The notes under the pieces: model-generated | Database searches by the model: none | Seen by the model: only the letters and a program-made list of their open reading frames with translations | What the model was told of the DNA's origin: nothing | Shown here: positions 1 to 8,722 of the stretch, piece after piece | How the letters are laid out: each line of letters starts with the position of its first letter | How positions within the stretch are numbered: the stretch's first letter is position 1 | Program-made: the position numbers and the translations under genes | DNA from: Sphingomonas profundi | Lineage (GTDB): Bacteria; Pseudomonadota; Alphaproteobacteria; Sphingomonadales; Sphingomonadaceae | Assembly: GCF_009739515.1 (NCBI RefSeq) | Contig: NZ_CP046535.1 | Coordinates: 2,604,001-2,668,000 of the forward strand | Length of the DNA: 64,000 nt | Direction: 5' to 3'

Positions 1-48
1 GTCAACGAACCGCGCACCTTCGGCATTTCGATAAGCAAGCGCTTCTGA
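1..48 (+). CDS. C-terminal end of a TonB-dependent receptor (partial)
   Basis: Only the last 15 codons and the TGA stop are in the window. The tail reads NEPRTFGISISKRF. A final beta-strand ending in an aromatic residue after alternating polar and hydrophobic positions is typical of outer-membrane beta-barrels, and a PRTFG-type sequence near the end is common in TonB-dependent receptors. The gene would take up siderophores or other bulky substrates across the outer membrane. A strong hairpin follows directly. The identification rests on the tail alone. Confidence 0.6.
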   Translation, partial: VNEPRTFGISISKRF

Positions 49-54
49 ACCGAA

Positions 55-79
55 GATCCTCCCCGGAACGGGGAGGATC
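55..79. terminator. hairpin terminator after the receptor tail
   Basis: Ten-base perfect inverted repeat: GATCCTCCCC at 55-64, loop GGAAC, and GGGGAGGATC at 70-79. It lies 7 bases after the TGA of the upstream receptor and 10 bases before the stop of the convergent permease, so it can serve both. There is no clear U-run on either strand, so termination may be weak. Confidence 0.6.
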
Positions 80-88
80 AGAAGGAAC

Positions 89-1378
89 TCACCCCGCCAG
101 CAGCAGGCCCGCCAGCGCCGCGCTGAGCAGGTTGGAGAGCGATGCCGCGACCAGCGCCTTCAGGCCCAGCTTCGCGATCATCGGCCGCTGGTTGGGCGCG
201 AGGCTGCCCGTGACCGCCATCTGGATCGCGATCGACGAGAAGTTGGCGAAGCCGCACAGCGCGAAGGTGACGATCGCCACCGTCGCCTCCGACAGGCCGG
301 CCTGCGCCTTGCCCAGGCTGATGAAGGCGACGAACTCGTTCAGCACCAGCTTCTCGCCGAACAGCCCGCCGGCGACGCCGATCTCGTTCGCCGGCACGTT
401 GATCAGGTACATCAGCGGCGCGAACACCATGCCGACGATGCGCTGGAAGGTGAGCCCCTCGATGCCGAACCAGGCACCCGCGCCGGAGAGCAGGCCGTTC
501 GCCAGCGCCACCAGCGCCACGAAGGCCAGCACCATCGCGCCCACCGCCACCGCCAGCTTCACCCCGGTCTGCGCGCCCTGGCTGGCCGCCATGATGATGT
601 TGGCCGGCCGCTCCGCCTCGTCGATGCCGGCGGCGATCGATACGGGCGGCTCCTGCGGCGGCGCATCGTCCGGCAGCGGCTCGTCCGGCATCATCAGCTT
701 GGCCATCAGCAGCCCGCCGGGCGCCGCCATGAAGCTCGCCGCGATCAGATAGTCCACGCGGATGCCCATCGCCGCATAGGCCGCCAGGATCGTGCCGGCG
801 ACGCCCGCCATGCCGGACGTCATCACCGCGAACAGCTGCGGCGGCGTCAGGCTGGCGAGATAGGGGCGGATCACCAGCGGCGATTCGCTCTGCCCGACGA
901 AGATGTTGGCCGCCGCGCACAGCGATTCCACCTTCGACACGCCGGTGATCCGCTGCAGCGCGCCGCCGATCCATCGCACCACCAGCGGCATGACGCCCAG
1001 ATAATAGAGGATCGAGATGAGGGCCGCGAAGAAGATGATCGTCGGCAGCGCCTGCAACGCGAAATTCTGCCCGAGCGGATCCTGCGCCAGCCGGCCGAAC
1101 AGGAAATCGGTGCCCACCCGCGAGTAGCCGAGCAGGCTGGAAACGGCCGCCGCCAGCCCGGCCAGCGCATGGCGCCCGGCCGGCACGTAGAGCACGATTA
1201 CGGCGATCGTCACCTGCAGGGCGAAGGCCGATCCCACCACGCGCGGGCGGATCGCCCGCCGGTTGGACGACAGCAGCAGCGCGATGCCGAGGATCACCGC
1301 CATGCCGACGATGCCGGTCAGCAGCCGCGTCACGCGCGATGCTCCGCCGCGTGGCCGTCGCCCGGGGGAGGCGCGCAT
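89..1378 (-). CDS. concentrative nucleoside transporter (NupC/CNT family)
   Basis: Inner-membrane permease of 429 residues that would import nucleosides with H+ or Na+. It is strongly hydrophobic with about ten membrane segments. It has the CNT-type motif around NIFVGQSESPLVIRPYL and the N-terminal pattern LLSSNRRAI typical of bacterial NupC proteins. A long hydrophilic loop rich in Pro, Asp and Glu (near PDEPLPDDAPP) is usual before the last core helices. The ATG at 1376-1378 was chosen; a GTG at 1331-1333, starting VTRLLTG, would put the first helix at the very N-terminus and is a fair alternative. The gene is divergent from the YhhQ-type gene. Nucleoside specificity cannot be read from sequence. 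Confidence 0.88.
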   Translation of the reverse strand: MRASPGRRPRGGASRVTRLLTGIVGMAVILGIALLLSSNRRAIRPRVVGSAFALQVTIAVIVLYVPAGRHALAGLAAAVSSLLGYSRVGTDFLFGRLAQDPLGQNFALQALPTIIFFAALISILYYLGVMPLVVRWIGGALQRITGVSKVESLCAAANIFVGQSESPLVIRPYLASLTPPQLFAVMTSGMAGVAGTILAAYAAMGIRVDYLIAASFMAAPGGLLMAKLMMPDEPLPDDAPPQEPPVSIAAGIDEAERPANIIMAASQGAQTGVKLAVAVGAMVLAFVALVALANGLLSGAGAWFGIEGLTFQRIVGMVFAPLMYLINVPANEIGVAGGLFGEKLVLNEFVAFISLGKAQAGLSEATVAIVTFALCGFANFSSIAIQMAVTGSLAPNQRPMIAKLGLKALVAASLSNLLSAALAGLLLAG

Positions 1379-1487
1379 GATCGGTTCGGCAAGTCGGGTC
1401 TCCCGCAGGTTCGGGCCGACTAAGGCAAATCGGCGGGCGCCCGGCAATCCCATTTCCTCGTGGGCGCACATTCGGCTACGAAGGGCG

Positions 1488-2141
1488 ATGCAGAACCCAC
1501 ACGCTCCGGCGGCCCCTCCCCTCCTCGCGCGCTCGCTGTTCGTGTTCGGGATCCTCTATGGCGGCCTCGTCTGCATCGCCGGCGTGCTGGGCAACAAGCT
1601 CGTCGCGCTCGGCCCGCTGGCGGTGGAGGCGGGGATCTTCGCCTTCCTGCTGCTCGTCGTCACGTCCAGCGCCATCGCCGAGATGTGGGGGCGGGAGACG
1701 GCCAACCGGCTCGTGCTGTTCGGCTTCGTGCCGCTCATCGCCTCCATGATCCTGATCCGCATCGTGCTGGTGCTGCCGCCGGCGCCGTTCTGGGAGGCGG
1801 AGAAGCGCGTCGCCTTCGACATGATCCTCGGCCAGTCCTCCCGCATGATGATCGCCGGGCTGATCGCCTACGGCACGTCGCAGCTGCTCAACGTCTTCAT
1901 CTTCACCCGGATGAAGCGCGGTCGCGGCGCGATGCTGTGGCTGCGCGCACTGGTGGCGGGCGTGCTCAGCCAGGCGGTGGATACGATGCTGTTCATCACC
2001 ATCGCCTTCTACGGGGTCGAGCCGGTCGCGCTGATCCTGCCCGGACAGCTGATCGCGAAGATCACGCTCTCCACCCTGATGGTGCCGCCGCTGATCTACC
2101 TGTTCGTGGCGATCGGCCGCCGGCTGGACCGGACCGCCTGA
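1488..2141 (+). CDS. yhhQ: queuosine precursor transporter, YhhQ family
   Basis: Protein of 217 residues with about six membrane helices, the usual size of the YhhQ (VUT/ECF-related) family that imports preQ0/preQ1 for queuosine synthesis. Family-like features are the segment AEMWGRETANRLVLFGF and the late helix LVAGVLSQAVDTMLF followed by LIAKITLSTLMVPPLIYL. The start ATG lies in GGGCGATGCAG, 109 bases from the divergent permease start. An open frame continues upstream but overlaps the permease and has no membrane character. I see no riboswitch in the short leader. Family assignment is firm; substrate is inferred from the family. Confidence 0.85.
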   Translation: MQNPHAPAAPPLLARSLFVFGILYGGLVCIAGVLGNKLVALGPLAVEAGIFAFLLLVVTSSAIAEMWGRETANRLVLFGFVPLIASMILIRIVLVLPPAPFWEAEKRVAFDMILGQSSRMMIAGLIAYGTSQLLNVFIFTRMKRGRGAMLWLRALVAGVLSQAVDTMLFITIAFYGVEPVALILPGQLIAKITLSTLMVPPLIYLFVAIGRRLDRTA

Positions 2142-2194
2142 ACCCGCTCGCGCGAAGGCGAAGGCACGGCTGAGGGGACACGTCCCGGCCGGCG

Positions 2195-3529
2195 CTAGGC
2201 GCCCGCCATCGCGCGATCCAGCACGTGATGGAACCAGGCGACGCGGAACTCCTGGTCGGAAAGTTCGCCGCCGGCATAGCCGCGGGAGCGCCAGCCCTGC
2301 TGCTGGGTGCGCATCGTGTCGACGTCGCCGTCCAGCAGCGCGCCCAGGCTGCGCTCGCCATAATCCACCGTCTCCACCGGCACGTCCTCGCGCCCCTCGG
2401 CGCTGCCGGCGGCGGTCGAGATCGCGCCGAAGGCATCGTTGCCGAAGGCGTAGTAGTGCACGTCATAGTGGCAGCGGTTCGGATCGTCGGCGTGCGGGCG
2501 CAGCCGGTGGAACAGCAGGCCGTCCGCCAGCAGGCCGGCGGCGAAGTTCGGGAACAGCACATAATGGTGGCTGTCGGTCAGCTGGCTGTCGCTCATCGCG
2601 GCATAGTGGTCGTGCCCCCGCGCCGGACCGAGCCGGCGCTTCGCCTCCTGCAACGCCGCCCGCGTGTCGCGCGGGCGATCGGCGAAGGCGGCGGGATCGA
2701 GGCCCCACCGCATGAGCTCGGCGGCAAGCTGCGGGCCGATCACCGGCCGGCCGCTGTCGATATGCCGGGTAGAGGGCAGGCCGGCCTTCATCCGCAGGCG
2801 GGTATGGCCCTCGTCGAACACGTCGCATTCTATGTCGCGGAAATCATCCTCCAGGAAATCGAGGAACGGCGCGTGCACGGTCGCGAAATGGTAGACCTCG
2901 CTGAAATTGTCGATCAGTCCCTTCCAGTTGCTCGGCAGGTTCACCGTCAGCGCCTGCACGCGCACCATCTGCTCGATCGGATAGGGCTGCCAATCGTCCC
3001 ACACTTGCCCCAGCGCCTCGCGCAGGCTCGGCGCCTCCGCATCCATGTTGACGAAGACGAAGCTCTTGAACGTCTCGCAGCGCAGCTCCGCCAGCCGCAG
3101 CCGTCCGCACGGCGATCCCTGCGAGAAATCGCCCTCGTCCTGCACCGCCTCCAGCGTACCGTCTATGCCCCAGCGCCAGCTGTGATAGTCGCAGGTGAAA
3201 CTCGGCTGGCTGCCCTCGCGGTGGCGCACCAGCCGGTTCCCGCGATGCTGGCAGACATTGTAGAAGGCGCGCACGCCGCCATCCTGCTGCCGCACGACGA
3301 GGATGCTCTCGCGGCCGATCTCGAACGTGTAATAGTCGCCGGCCTCGGGTATCTCGCCGGTGCGTCCGGTGACGAGCCAGTGCCGCGCGAACACCCGCTC
3401 GAACTCGCGCTCGGCATAGTCGCGCGAGACGTAGCGATCGCGGGTGAGCGCGCCGGCCTTGCGCCGGGGGAAGACCTCGCGCACGAAATGCTCCGCGCGC
3501 GAGGCGGGCCGGCTGGTCGCGATCGTCAT
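2195..3529 (-). CDS. Rieske non-haem iron ring-hydroxylating oxygenase, alpha subunit
   Basis: Protein of 444 residues that would hydroxylate an aromatic or other hydrophobic substrate using electrons from a partner not encoded nearby. The Rieske [2Fe-2S] ligands are C93-x-H95 and C113-x2-H116 (CQH and CDYH). The catalytic domain has the mononuclear iron motif DNFSEVYHFATVH at about 207-219, with H214 and H219 as ligands and E211 at the position of the acidic residue that bridges to the neighbouring Rieske centre. Its ATG overlaps the stop of the upstream NTF2-like gene (ATGA, 3526-3529), so the two are translationally coupled. It belongs to the single-component-like alpha group. Substrate unknown. 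Confidence 0.9.
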   Translation of the reverse strand: MTIATSRPASRAEHFVREVFPRRKAGALTRDRYVSRDYAEREFERVFARHWLVTGRTGEIPEAGDYYTFEIGRESILVVRQQDGGVRAFYNVCQHRGNRLVRHREGSQPSFTCDYHSWRWGIDGTLEAVQDEGDFSQGSPCGRLRLAELRCETFKSFVFVNMDAEAPSLREALGQVWDDWQPYPIEQMVRVQALTVNLPSNWKGLIDNFSEVYHFATVHAPFLDFLEDDFRDIECDVFDEGHTRLRMKAGLPSTRHIDSGRPVIGPQLAAELMRWGLDPAAFADRPRDTRAALQEAKRRLGPARGHDHYAAMSDSQLTDSHHYVLFPNFAAGLLADGLLFHRLRPHADDPNRCHYDVHYYAFGNDAFGAISTAAGSAEGREDVPVETVDYGERSLGALLDGDVDTMRTQQQGWRSRGYAGGELSDQEFRVAWFHHVLDRAMAGA

Positions 3530-3981
3530 GCCGCCATCTCCCCGTGATCCTCCAGCGGCATCAGCCGCCAGGTACGCACCGCGAACAGCCAGCGCCCGTC
3601 TTCGCGGACCATTTCGTCGTCGTAGCGGCCGCGCAGCCGCACGGTGCGGCCGGTGCCGTCGTCGAACGCCTCGATCGAGGTGGAGCGCGCCGTGGCGCGA
3701 TCCCCGTCGATCGCCATGCCGCCCAGGATCGAGACGAAGGAAAAGGCCCACGGTGCGTCCGCCGGGCCGTGATACTGGGCCATCATCCCGATCCAGGCGG
3801 AGACGATGGTGGACTTGCCGGCCAGCTCCACCCCGGTGCCCAGATCCGGCATGGACCAGCGCGCATCCTCCGCCCACAAGGCGGCCCACGCCGCGGCGTC
3901 GCGCCGGGTGACGGCGTCGGCATAGCTCTCGATCAGCTCGCGGACGAGCAGCCTGTCCTCGCCCGGGCCGGTGAACGCCAT
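3526..3981 (-). CDS. NTF2-like / SnoaL-like protein coupled to a Rieske oxygenase
   Basis: Protein of 151 residues with the NTF2-like cone fold pattern: N-terminal helices (LVRELIESYADAVTRRDAAA), WAALWAEDARW, then beta-strands ending DGRWLFAVRTWRLMPL. Relatives are annotated SnoaL_4 or nuclear transport factor 2 family and act as isomerases, dehydratases or binding proteins. Canonical ring-hydroxylating beta subunits share this fold, and this gene sits directly upstream of, and overlaps, an alpha-subunit gene. It may therefore be an unconventional beta subunit or a downstream dehydratase. No catalytic residue assignment is safe. Confidence 0.8.
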   Translation of the reverse strand: MAFTGPGEDRLLVRELIESYADAVTRRDAAAWAALWAEDARWSMPDLGTGVELAGKSTIVSAWIGMMAQYHGPADAPWAFSFVSILGGMAIDGDRATARSTSIEAFDDGTGRTVRLRGRYDDEMVREDGRWLFAVRTWRLMPLEDHGEMAA

Positions 3982-4036
3982 CGCTCCGCTCCCGAAGGCG
4001 GGCGCCCCGCTCTGGCCGAGGCGCCCGGTGACGATC

Positions 4037-6418
4037 CTAGAAGTGCACCTTCGCCGTCACGCCATATTCGCGCGGCGGCGCATAGTTGACGAGGCCCAGA
4101 GTGCCCGGCGCATCGAACACGCTGGCGATGTAGCGGTTGTCCAGCAGGTTGCGGCCCCACACGCCGATCGACCAGAAGCTGTCGGTCGGCGTCCAGTCGA
4201 TATTGCCGTCGACCAGGTGGGTCGGCTGGATCTTCGATCGGGGCGTGTCGTTCACCGCCGTCAGGAACTTGGACGACACGTAGCTGTAGGCCAGGTGGAA
4301 GGCCGCCTTGCCCGGCCCGACGTCCGCCTCGTAGGTGAAGCCCGCCGTGGCGGACCATTTCGGCGCGTTCTGCAGCGCGAAGCCCTTCAGGCTGCGGGTC
4401 TGCGCCATGTTGCCGCCGGCCGTGTTCGAATCGAAGAAGTCGAACTTCTTGTACTTGGCGTCGAGATAGGCGAGCGAGCCGTTCAGGGTCAGCCCTTCGA
4501 ACGGCAGCGCCGTCGCCTCGAACTCGAAGCCCTTGATCTCGGCCTTGGCGGCATTGATGATGCGGTTGCCCTGCACGAAGGTGCCCGCCGCATCGGTGGT
4601 GAAGTAGATGGTCGCGATCTGGATGTCGCGATAATTGGTGTAGAAGCCCGCCAGGTTCAGGCGCAGGTGGCGGTCGAGCAGGTCGGTCTTGATGCCGGCC
4701 TCGAACGTGTCGACATGCTCCGGATCATAAGGCAGCGCATCGGCCGGCAGGCCGATGCGGCCGGTGAAGCCGCCCGACTTGAAGCCGCGCGCCCACGATC
4801 CGTACAGCAGCGTGCCGTCGATCACCTTATAGTCGACGCCCAGCTTCCAGCCGACATTGTTCCACGATTTCTTGCCGCGCGGCGGCGCGACGGTGCTGAT
4901 CGGCACGTTGCCGGTCGCGTCGAAATCGGTCATCCCGCTCAGGTTGATCGAGGTCGCCGTCGAGACGAGCATCTTCGTCTGCTCGTAGGTGTAGCGCACG
5001 CCCGCCTGCAACCGAAGCTTGTCGGTGACGTCATAGTAGCTCTGGACGAAGCCGGAGATCGAGTAATTGTCCTGATCCTGGTTGTTGCGCTGGAACAGGC
5101 CGGGTGCGGCGAACTGGATGCGGAAGTCCTGCTGATGCGTATAGTGGGTGTCGAGGAAGAAGGCGCCGTAGATCACCCGCAGGCTGTCGGTGATGTCGGC
5201 CGCGCTGCGCAGCTCCTGGCTGAACTGGCGGCCGCGCGTCAGGCGGCGGGTATCGTCCTGGAATTTCGGCGTGCCGTCCTGGTCGGTGAACTCGAAGACG
5301 CGGAAATGCTTGTAGCCGGTGATCGATGTGATGTCGCCGATCGGCGTGTCGCGCAGGTTCATCGTCAGGGTGGCGCGATAGGTGTCCATGTTGCTGGTGT
5401 CGGGCACCCCGTCCGATGCGGAGCGATACTTGTCGGGCGCGTTGCACGGCCGGCCCGCCGGCAGGCAGGGGGACTGGTACATCGGCTCGATCGCGTTCGG
5501 GAAGACCGTGCCGGCCGGGATGTACTGCGCGTCGCCGGGCACGTCGCCCGCCACCACCACCGGCGCGCCGTTGCGCGCGCGATCATATTCGCCGATCAGC
5601 GTCGCGTCGAAGTTCGGCGACGGCGTGAGCTTCAGATAGCCGCGATAGATGGTGACGTTGCGGCTGCCCAGATCCGATCCGTCGACGATGTTGCGCACCC
5701 AGCCGTCCCGCTCGTTGTGCGAGACGACGAGCTTGCCGGCCAGCACGTCCTTCACCAGCGGCACGTCCAGCGTGCCGGCGATGTCGAAGCGCTTGTAGTT
5801 GCCGTAGCTCGCCTCCACCTTGCCGCCGAGCTCGCCGGTGGGCTGTTCAGTGACGATGTTGACGACGCCGCCGGTCGTGTTCGCGCCGAACAGCGTGCCC
5901 TGCGGCCCGCGCAGCACCTCGATGCGGCTGATGTCGTAGAGATCGACGAGGGCGCCCATGCTGAAATATTGCGGCACGCCGTCATACACGATGGAAACGG
6001 TGTTGCCGGCATAGGGGTCGGGCTCGATCACGCCGATGCCGCGGATGGTGATGGCGGCGGTGTTGGGCGTGTTCGAGAAGTTGTTGATCTGGATGTTGGG
6101 CACGGTGCCCTGCAATCCCTGCAGGGTCGCGGCGTGCAGGCTGCTGACGGCGGCGCCGGACACGGCGGTGACGGAGATCGGCACGTTCTGCAGATTCTCG
6201 GAGCGCTTCTGCGCCGTCACGATGATGTCGGCCAGGCCGCCGCTATTGTCCTCGGCCGCGGCGCCAGGTGTAGCGGGCGGCGGCGCGGTCGCCTCTGCCG
6301 GTGCCGGCGGCACGGTGGTGTCCGACGCGGTGGGCGTCTGCGCGTTCGCCGCCGCCGCGATCGTCAGCAGCGAGGCGCCGCCGAGCGCGTACATCAATCC
6401 CATGTGACGAATAGCCAT
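4037..6418 (-). CDS. TonB-dependent outer-membrane receptor
   Basis: Protein of 793 residues with a signal peptide (MAIRHMGLMYALGG..., ending near ANAQ), a Pro/Ala/Thr-rich linker, a TonB-box-like DIIVTAQKR, a plug domain (NVPISVTAVSG, TIRGIGV, EVLRGPQGTLFG) and a 22-strand-type barrel ending in AKVHF. The class is the sphingomonad catabolic type rather than a classic siderophore receptor, and it lies between two Rieske oxygenase genes, so it probably imports their substrate. The second of two nearby ATGs was chosen because GGGAGG abuts the first (6424) but sits 6 bases from the ATG at 6416-6418. Probably controlled by the divergent TetR gene. Confidence 0.92.
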   Translation of the reverse strand: MAIRHMGLMYALGGASLLTIAAAANAQTPTASDTTVPPAPAEATAPPPATPGAAAEDNSGGLADIIVTAQKRSENLQNVPISVTAVSGAAVSSLHAATLQGLQGTVPNIQINNFSNTPNTAAITIRGIGVIEPDPYAGNTVSIVYDGVPQYFSMGALVDLYDISRIEVLRGPQGTLFGANTTGGVVNIVTEQPTGELGGKVEASYGNYKRFDIAGTLDVPLVKDVLAGKLVVSHNERDGWVRNIVDGSDLGSRNVTIYRGYLKLTPSPNFDATLIGEYDRARNGAPVVVAGDVPGDAQYIPAGTVFPNAIEPMYQSPCLPAGRPCNAPDKYRSASDGVPDTSNMDTYRATLTMNLRDTPIGDITSITGYKHFRVFEFTDQDGTPKFQDDTRRLTRGRQFSQELRSAADITDSLRVIYGAFFLDTHYTHQQDFRIQFAAPGLFQRNNQDQDNYSISGFVQSYYDVTDKLRLQAGVRYTYEQTKMLVSTATSINLSGMTDFDATGNVPISTVAPPRGKKSWNNVGWKLGVDYKVIDGTLLYGSWARGFKSGGFTGRIGLPADALPYDPEHVDTFEAGIKTDLLDRHLRLNLAGFYTNYRDIQIATIYFTTDAAGTFVQGNRIINAAKAEIKGFEFEATALPFEGLTLNGSLAYLDAKYKKFDFFDSNTAGGNMAQTRSLKGFALQNAPKWSATAGFTYEADVGPGKAAFHLAYSYVSSKFLTAVNDTPRSKIQPTHLVDGNIDWTPTDSFWSIGVWGRNLLDNRYIASVFDAPGTLGLVNYAPPREYGVTAKVHF

Positions 6419-6448
6419 CTTCATCCTCCCGTTCTCACCCGTTTTCGG

Positions 6449-6480
6449 GCTTGTCCCCACAGTCCACCGACAAGCTTATA
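6449..6480 (-). promoter_or_regulatory. candidate promoter and operator of the TonB receptor
   Basis: Perfect 7-base inverted repeat: GCTTGTC at 6449-6455 and GACAAGC at 6469-6475. On the minus strand a TATAAG -10-like hexamer (6475-6480) sits just upstream, so the repeat would cover the start of transcription. No good -35 is seen. The GCTTGT/ACAAGC half-sites also occur in the dyad next to the other TetR gene of this window (48807-48827). The 8-base palindrome ACGATCGT (6480-6487) lies beside it. Function is inferred. Confidence 0.4.
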
Positions 6481-6595
6481 CGATCGTCCTACTTGGGATA
6501 CTGATGTTTGTGCCAGCCGCAGCGGCCGCCGGCAGTTGCCTCGCCGCCGGCCGCTTCCTAAGAAGCCGCTCCCCGTTCCTCGCCCGCGAAGGCCG

Positions 6596-7168
6596 ATGCC
6601 GAAGATCGTCGACCATGCCCTGCGCCGCGAGACCGTGGCGGAAATCGTGATGGAACTCATCGCCGAGGTGGGGCTGGAAGGCGTGAACGTGCGCGAGATC
6701 GCCCGTCGCGCGCAGTGCAGCACCGCGATCATCTCGCACTATTTCGCCAACAAGCACGATCTGATGCTGTTCGCCTATCGCCGCGCGCTGGCCGATACGA
6801 TCGACGATGTCGAGCGGCGCATCGCCGCCGACGAGCCGATCCGCGCGTGCCTGGAGCCGATGCTGCCGATCGGCGAGGGCGGCGTGCGCGGCTGGAAGGT
6901 GTGGCTCTCCTTCTGGGGCAAGGCGCTGAGCGACGAGGAGTTCCGCCACGAGCAGGAGCAGCGCAGCCGCGAGGCGCTGGCGCTCGTCGCGCGCGTCCTC
7001 GCCTGCCACCGGCGGCCGGGCGACGACCGCGCGACCGAGCCGCTCGCCCGGCTGCTGCTCGTCACGATCGTCGGGCTGGCGACGCAGGCGACCTACGATC
7101 CGGGGCGCTGGCCGGCGGCGGTGCAGCGCGCGACGCTCGACGAACAGATCGCCGCCCTGGGGCTGTAG
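6596..7168 (+). CDS. TetR/AcrR family regulator (BetI-like)
   Basis: DNA-binding repressor of 190 residues. The N-terminal helix-turn-helix is clear: VREIARRAQCSTAIISHYF followed by KHDLMLFAYR. The C-terminal part (EPMLPIGEGGVRGWKVWLSFWGKAL) matches the BetI-like TetR_C group and would bind a small ligand. It is divergent from the TonB receptor and convergent with the second Rieske gene, so it is the likely local regulator. It resembles the TetR protein encoded at 48880-49512, with a similar xxIVDH start and the same ISHYF/VSHYF recognition-helix pattern. The ATG was chosen because the MPKIVDH start aligns with that paralogue; the upstream open frame is antisense to the receptor. Confidence 0.9.
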   Translation: MPKIVDHALRRETVAEIVMELIAEVGLEGVNVREIARRAQCSTAIISHYFANKHDLMLFAYRRALADTIDDVERRIAADEPIRACLEPMLPIGEGGVRGWKVWLSFWGKALSDEEFRHEQEQRSREALALVARVLACHRRPGDDRATEPLARLLLVTIVGLATQATYDPGRWPAAVQRATLDEQIAALGL

Positions 7169-7190
7169 CCGCACCGGCCGCGCCCGCCGC

Positions 7191-8600
7191 TCAGCTCGCC
7201 GCCAGCGGCGTGCCCTGGATGCCGAGATACTTGTCCAGCGTCTGGTGGATGTGGCGGATGCGCACTTCCTGATAGTTGGCGAGCGTCGCCGTCTTCTTGC
7301 GCGAAGCGCCCATGCCCTCCTGCATCCAGCCCATGTTGCCGGTATCCTGATCGTAGATCTCGCCGAGCGAGGGATCGACGCCGGGCACGCTGGTATAGCT
7401 GTCGTCGATGCCGATCCGCACCGGCGCGTAGGGCGCCGGCCGATCGCCCTTGGGCAGCGGCGCCAGCAGCAGCAGATCGAACAGCGCCTTCGTCGGGTCC
7501 ATGCCCAGCGGCCGGAAGCGGTAGATGATCGGGAAGGAGGGGGCGAGGAAGAAGTGGCCGTTCGGGAACACGAAGTAGCCGACCGTGTCGATCACCTCCG
7601 ATGTGCTGCGGTCGTCGAAATTCTTGCCGCCGTCGCGCAGCACGCCCTTGAAGTAATCGGCCATCACCTTGCGGGCGGAGCCGCCCTCTGCCACCGTCAG
7701 CGCATCGCCGAGCGCCTGGCGATCGCCGAGCACCATCGTGTCGAGGATCTCCTGCTGGCTCACGCCGTCGCCCGCCGTCGGGCTGGCCACGCCGGCCAGG
7801 CTGAACAGCCGGTTCACATGATCGCTGAACACGTCATACTGCGTGTTGATGTCGCCGGTGCCCTTCTGCAGCTGCGAGTGGGTGACGGGCGTGTGATAGG
7901 ATTCCAGGAACGCCTCGGACGCCACCTTCCAGTTGCACGGCAGCTCCTTCTGGATGTGCAGCGCGACGTAGCGGTCCTGCAGTTCGGCGTGCGCGGCATG
8001 ATCGGGCAGCGGCGCCAGATACTCCTCCAGCGGCATCGCATCCTCGTCCATGTTGACGAAGACGAAGCCGCCCCAGGTGCCGACCTTCGCCTCGGGCAGG
8101 CGGAATTTGTCGGCATCGACGTGGGGGAAATCCCACTCGCACGGCAGCTTGCTCAACTCGCCTTCCAGGTTCCACGTCCAGCCGTGGAACGGGCAGGCCA
8201 TCTGCGGCGACCAGCCCTCGGTGAAGCTGGGCTTCAGCTTGGTGCCGCGATGCAGGCACGCATTATAGTAAGCGCGGATGTCGCCGGCATCATCCCGCGT
8301 GATGATCAGCGAGTAGGGGCCGACATCGTAGACATAATAGTCGCCGGACTCGGGAATATGCTCCTCGCGGCAGGCCCACTGCCACGTGCGCGGCCACATC
8401 CGGTCCATTTCCGCCTTGAAGAAGTCGGCGTCGGTGTAGCGGCCATAGGGTATGTCACCGTCGCCGAGGAAGCGGTACGCGTCCAGCTGGTAGGATGCCG
8501 GCTGCAACGACGCGTCGGCATCGGCGCGCAGCACCTCCTGCACGCTCGGCGCCGGGCACCGCGCCTGTCCGGGCTTCATCGACGGGATCGGTGCGTTCAC
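7191..8600 (-). CDS. Rieske aromatic ring-hydroxylating dioxygenase, alpha subunit
   Basis: Protein of 469 residues. Rieske ligands are C115-x-H117 (ACLHRGT) and C136-x2-H139 (CPFHGWTW). The mononuclear iron motif is FLESYHTPVTH, with H236, H241 and bridging E233. The C-terminal catalytic domain contains VGYFVFPNGHFFLAP. The sequence differs clearly from the Rieske protein at 2195-3529, so the two are not a recent duplication and probably act on different intermediates. No beta subunit, ferredoxin or reductase gene adjoins. It is convergent with the TetR gene and divergent from the ROK kinase. Substrate unknown. Confidence 0.9.
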   Translation of the reverse strand: MNAPIPSMKPGQARCPAPSVQEVLRADADASLQPASYQLDAYRFLGDGDIPYGRYTDADFFKAEMDRMWPRTWQWACREEHIPESGDYYVYDVGPYSLIITRDDAGDIRAYYNACLHRGTKLKPSFTEGWSPQMACPFHGWTWNLEGELSKLPCEWDFPHVDADKFRLPEAKVGTWGGFVFVNMDEDAMPLEEYLAPLPDHAAHAELQDRYVALHIQKELPCNWKVASEAFLESYHTPVTHSQLQKGTGDINTQYDVFSDHVNRLFSLAGVASPTAGDGVSQQEILDTMVLGDRQALGDALTVAEGGSARKVMADYFKGVLRDGGKNFDDRSTSEVIDTVGYFVFPNGHFFLAPSFPIIYRFRPLGMDPTKALFDLLLLAPLPKGDRPAPYAPVRIGIDDSYTSVPGVDPSLGEIYDQDTGNMGWMQEGMGASRKKTATLANYQEVRIRHIHQTLDKYLGIQGTPLAAS

Positions 8601-8722
8601 TGGGTCTCTCCGACGGGGCTTTTTTCTGACATGCGTTTTTAATCGGCCCGGCTGAACTGGCGATATGGAGAGGATTGCGAGTCGCGGGCGCGCCCGATCC
8701 GCCGGATACGAAGGGGATGAGG

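Noticed and set aside
1379-1487. preQ1 riboswitch before the YhhQ-type gene
   Set aside because: The 109-base spacer shows no recognisable aptamer core or pseudoknot pattern by eye.
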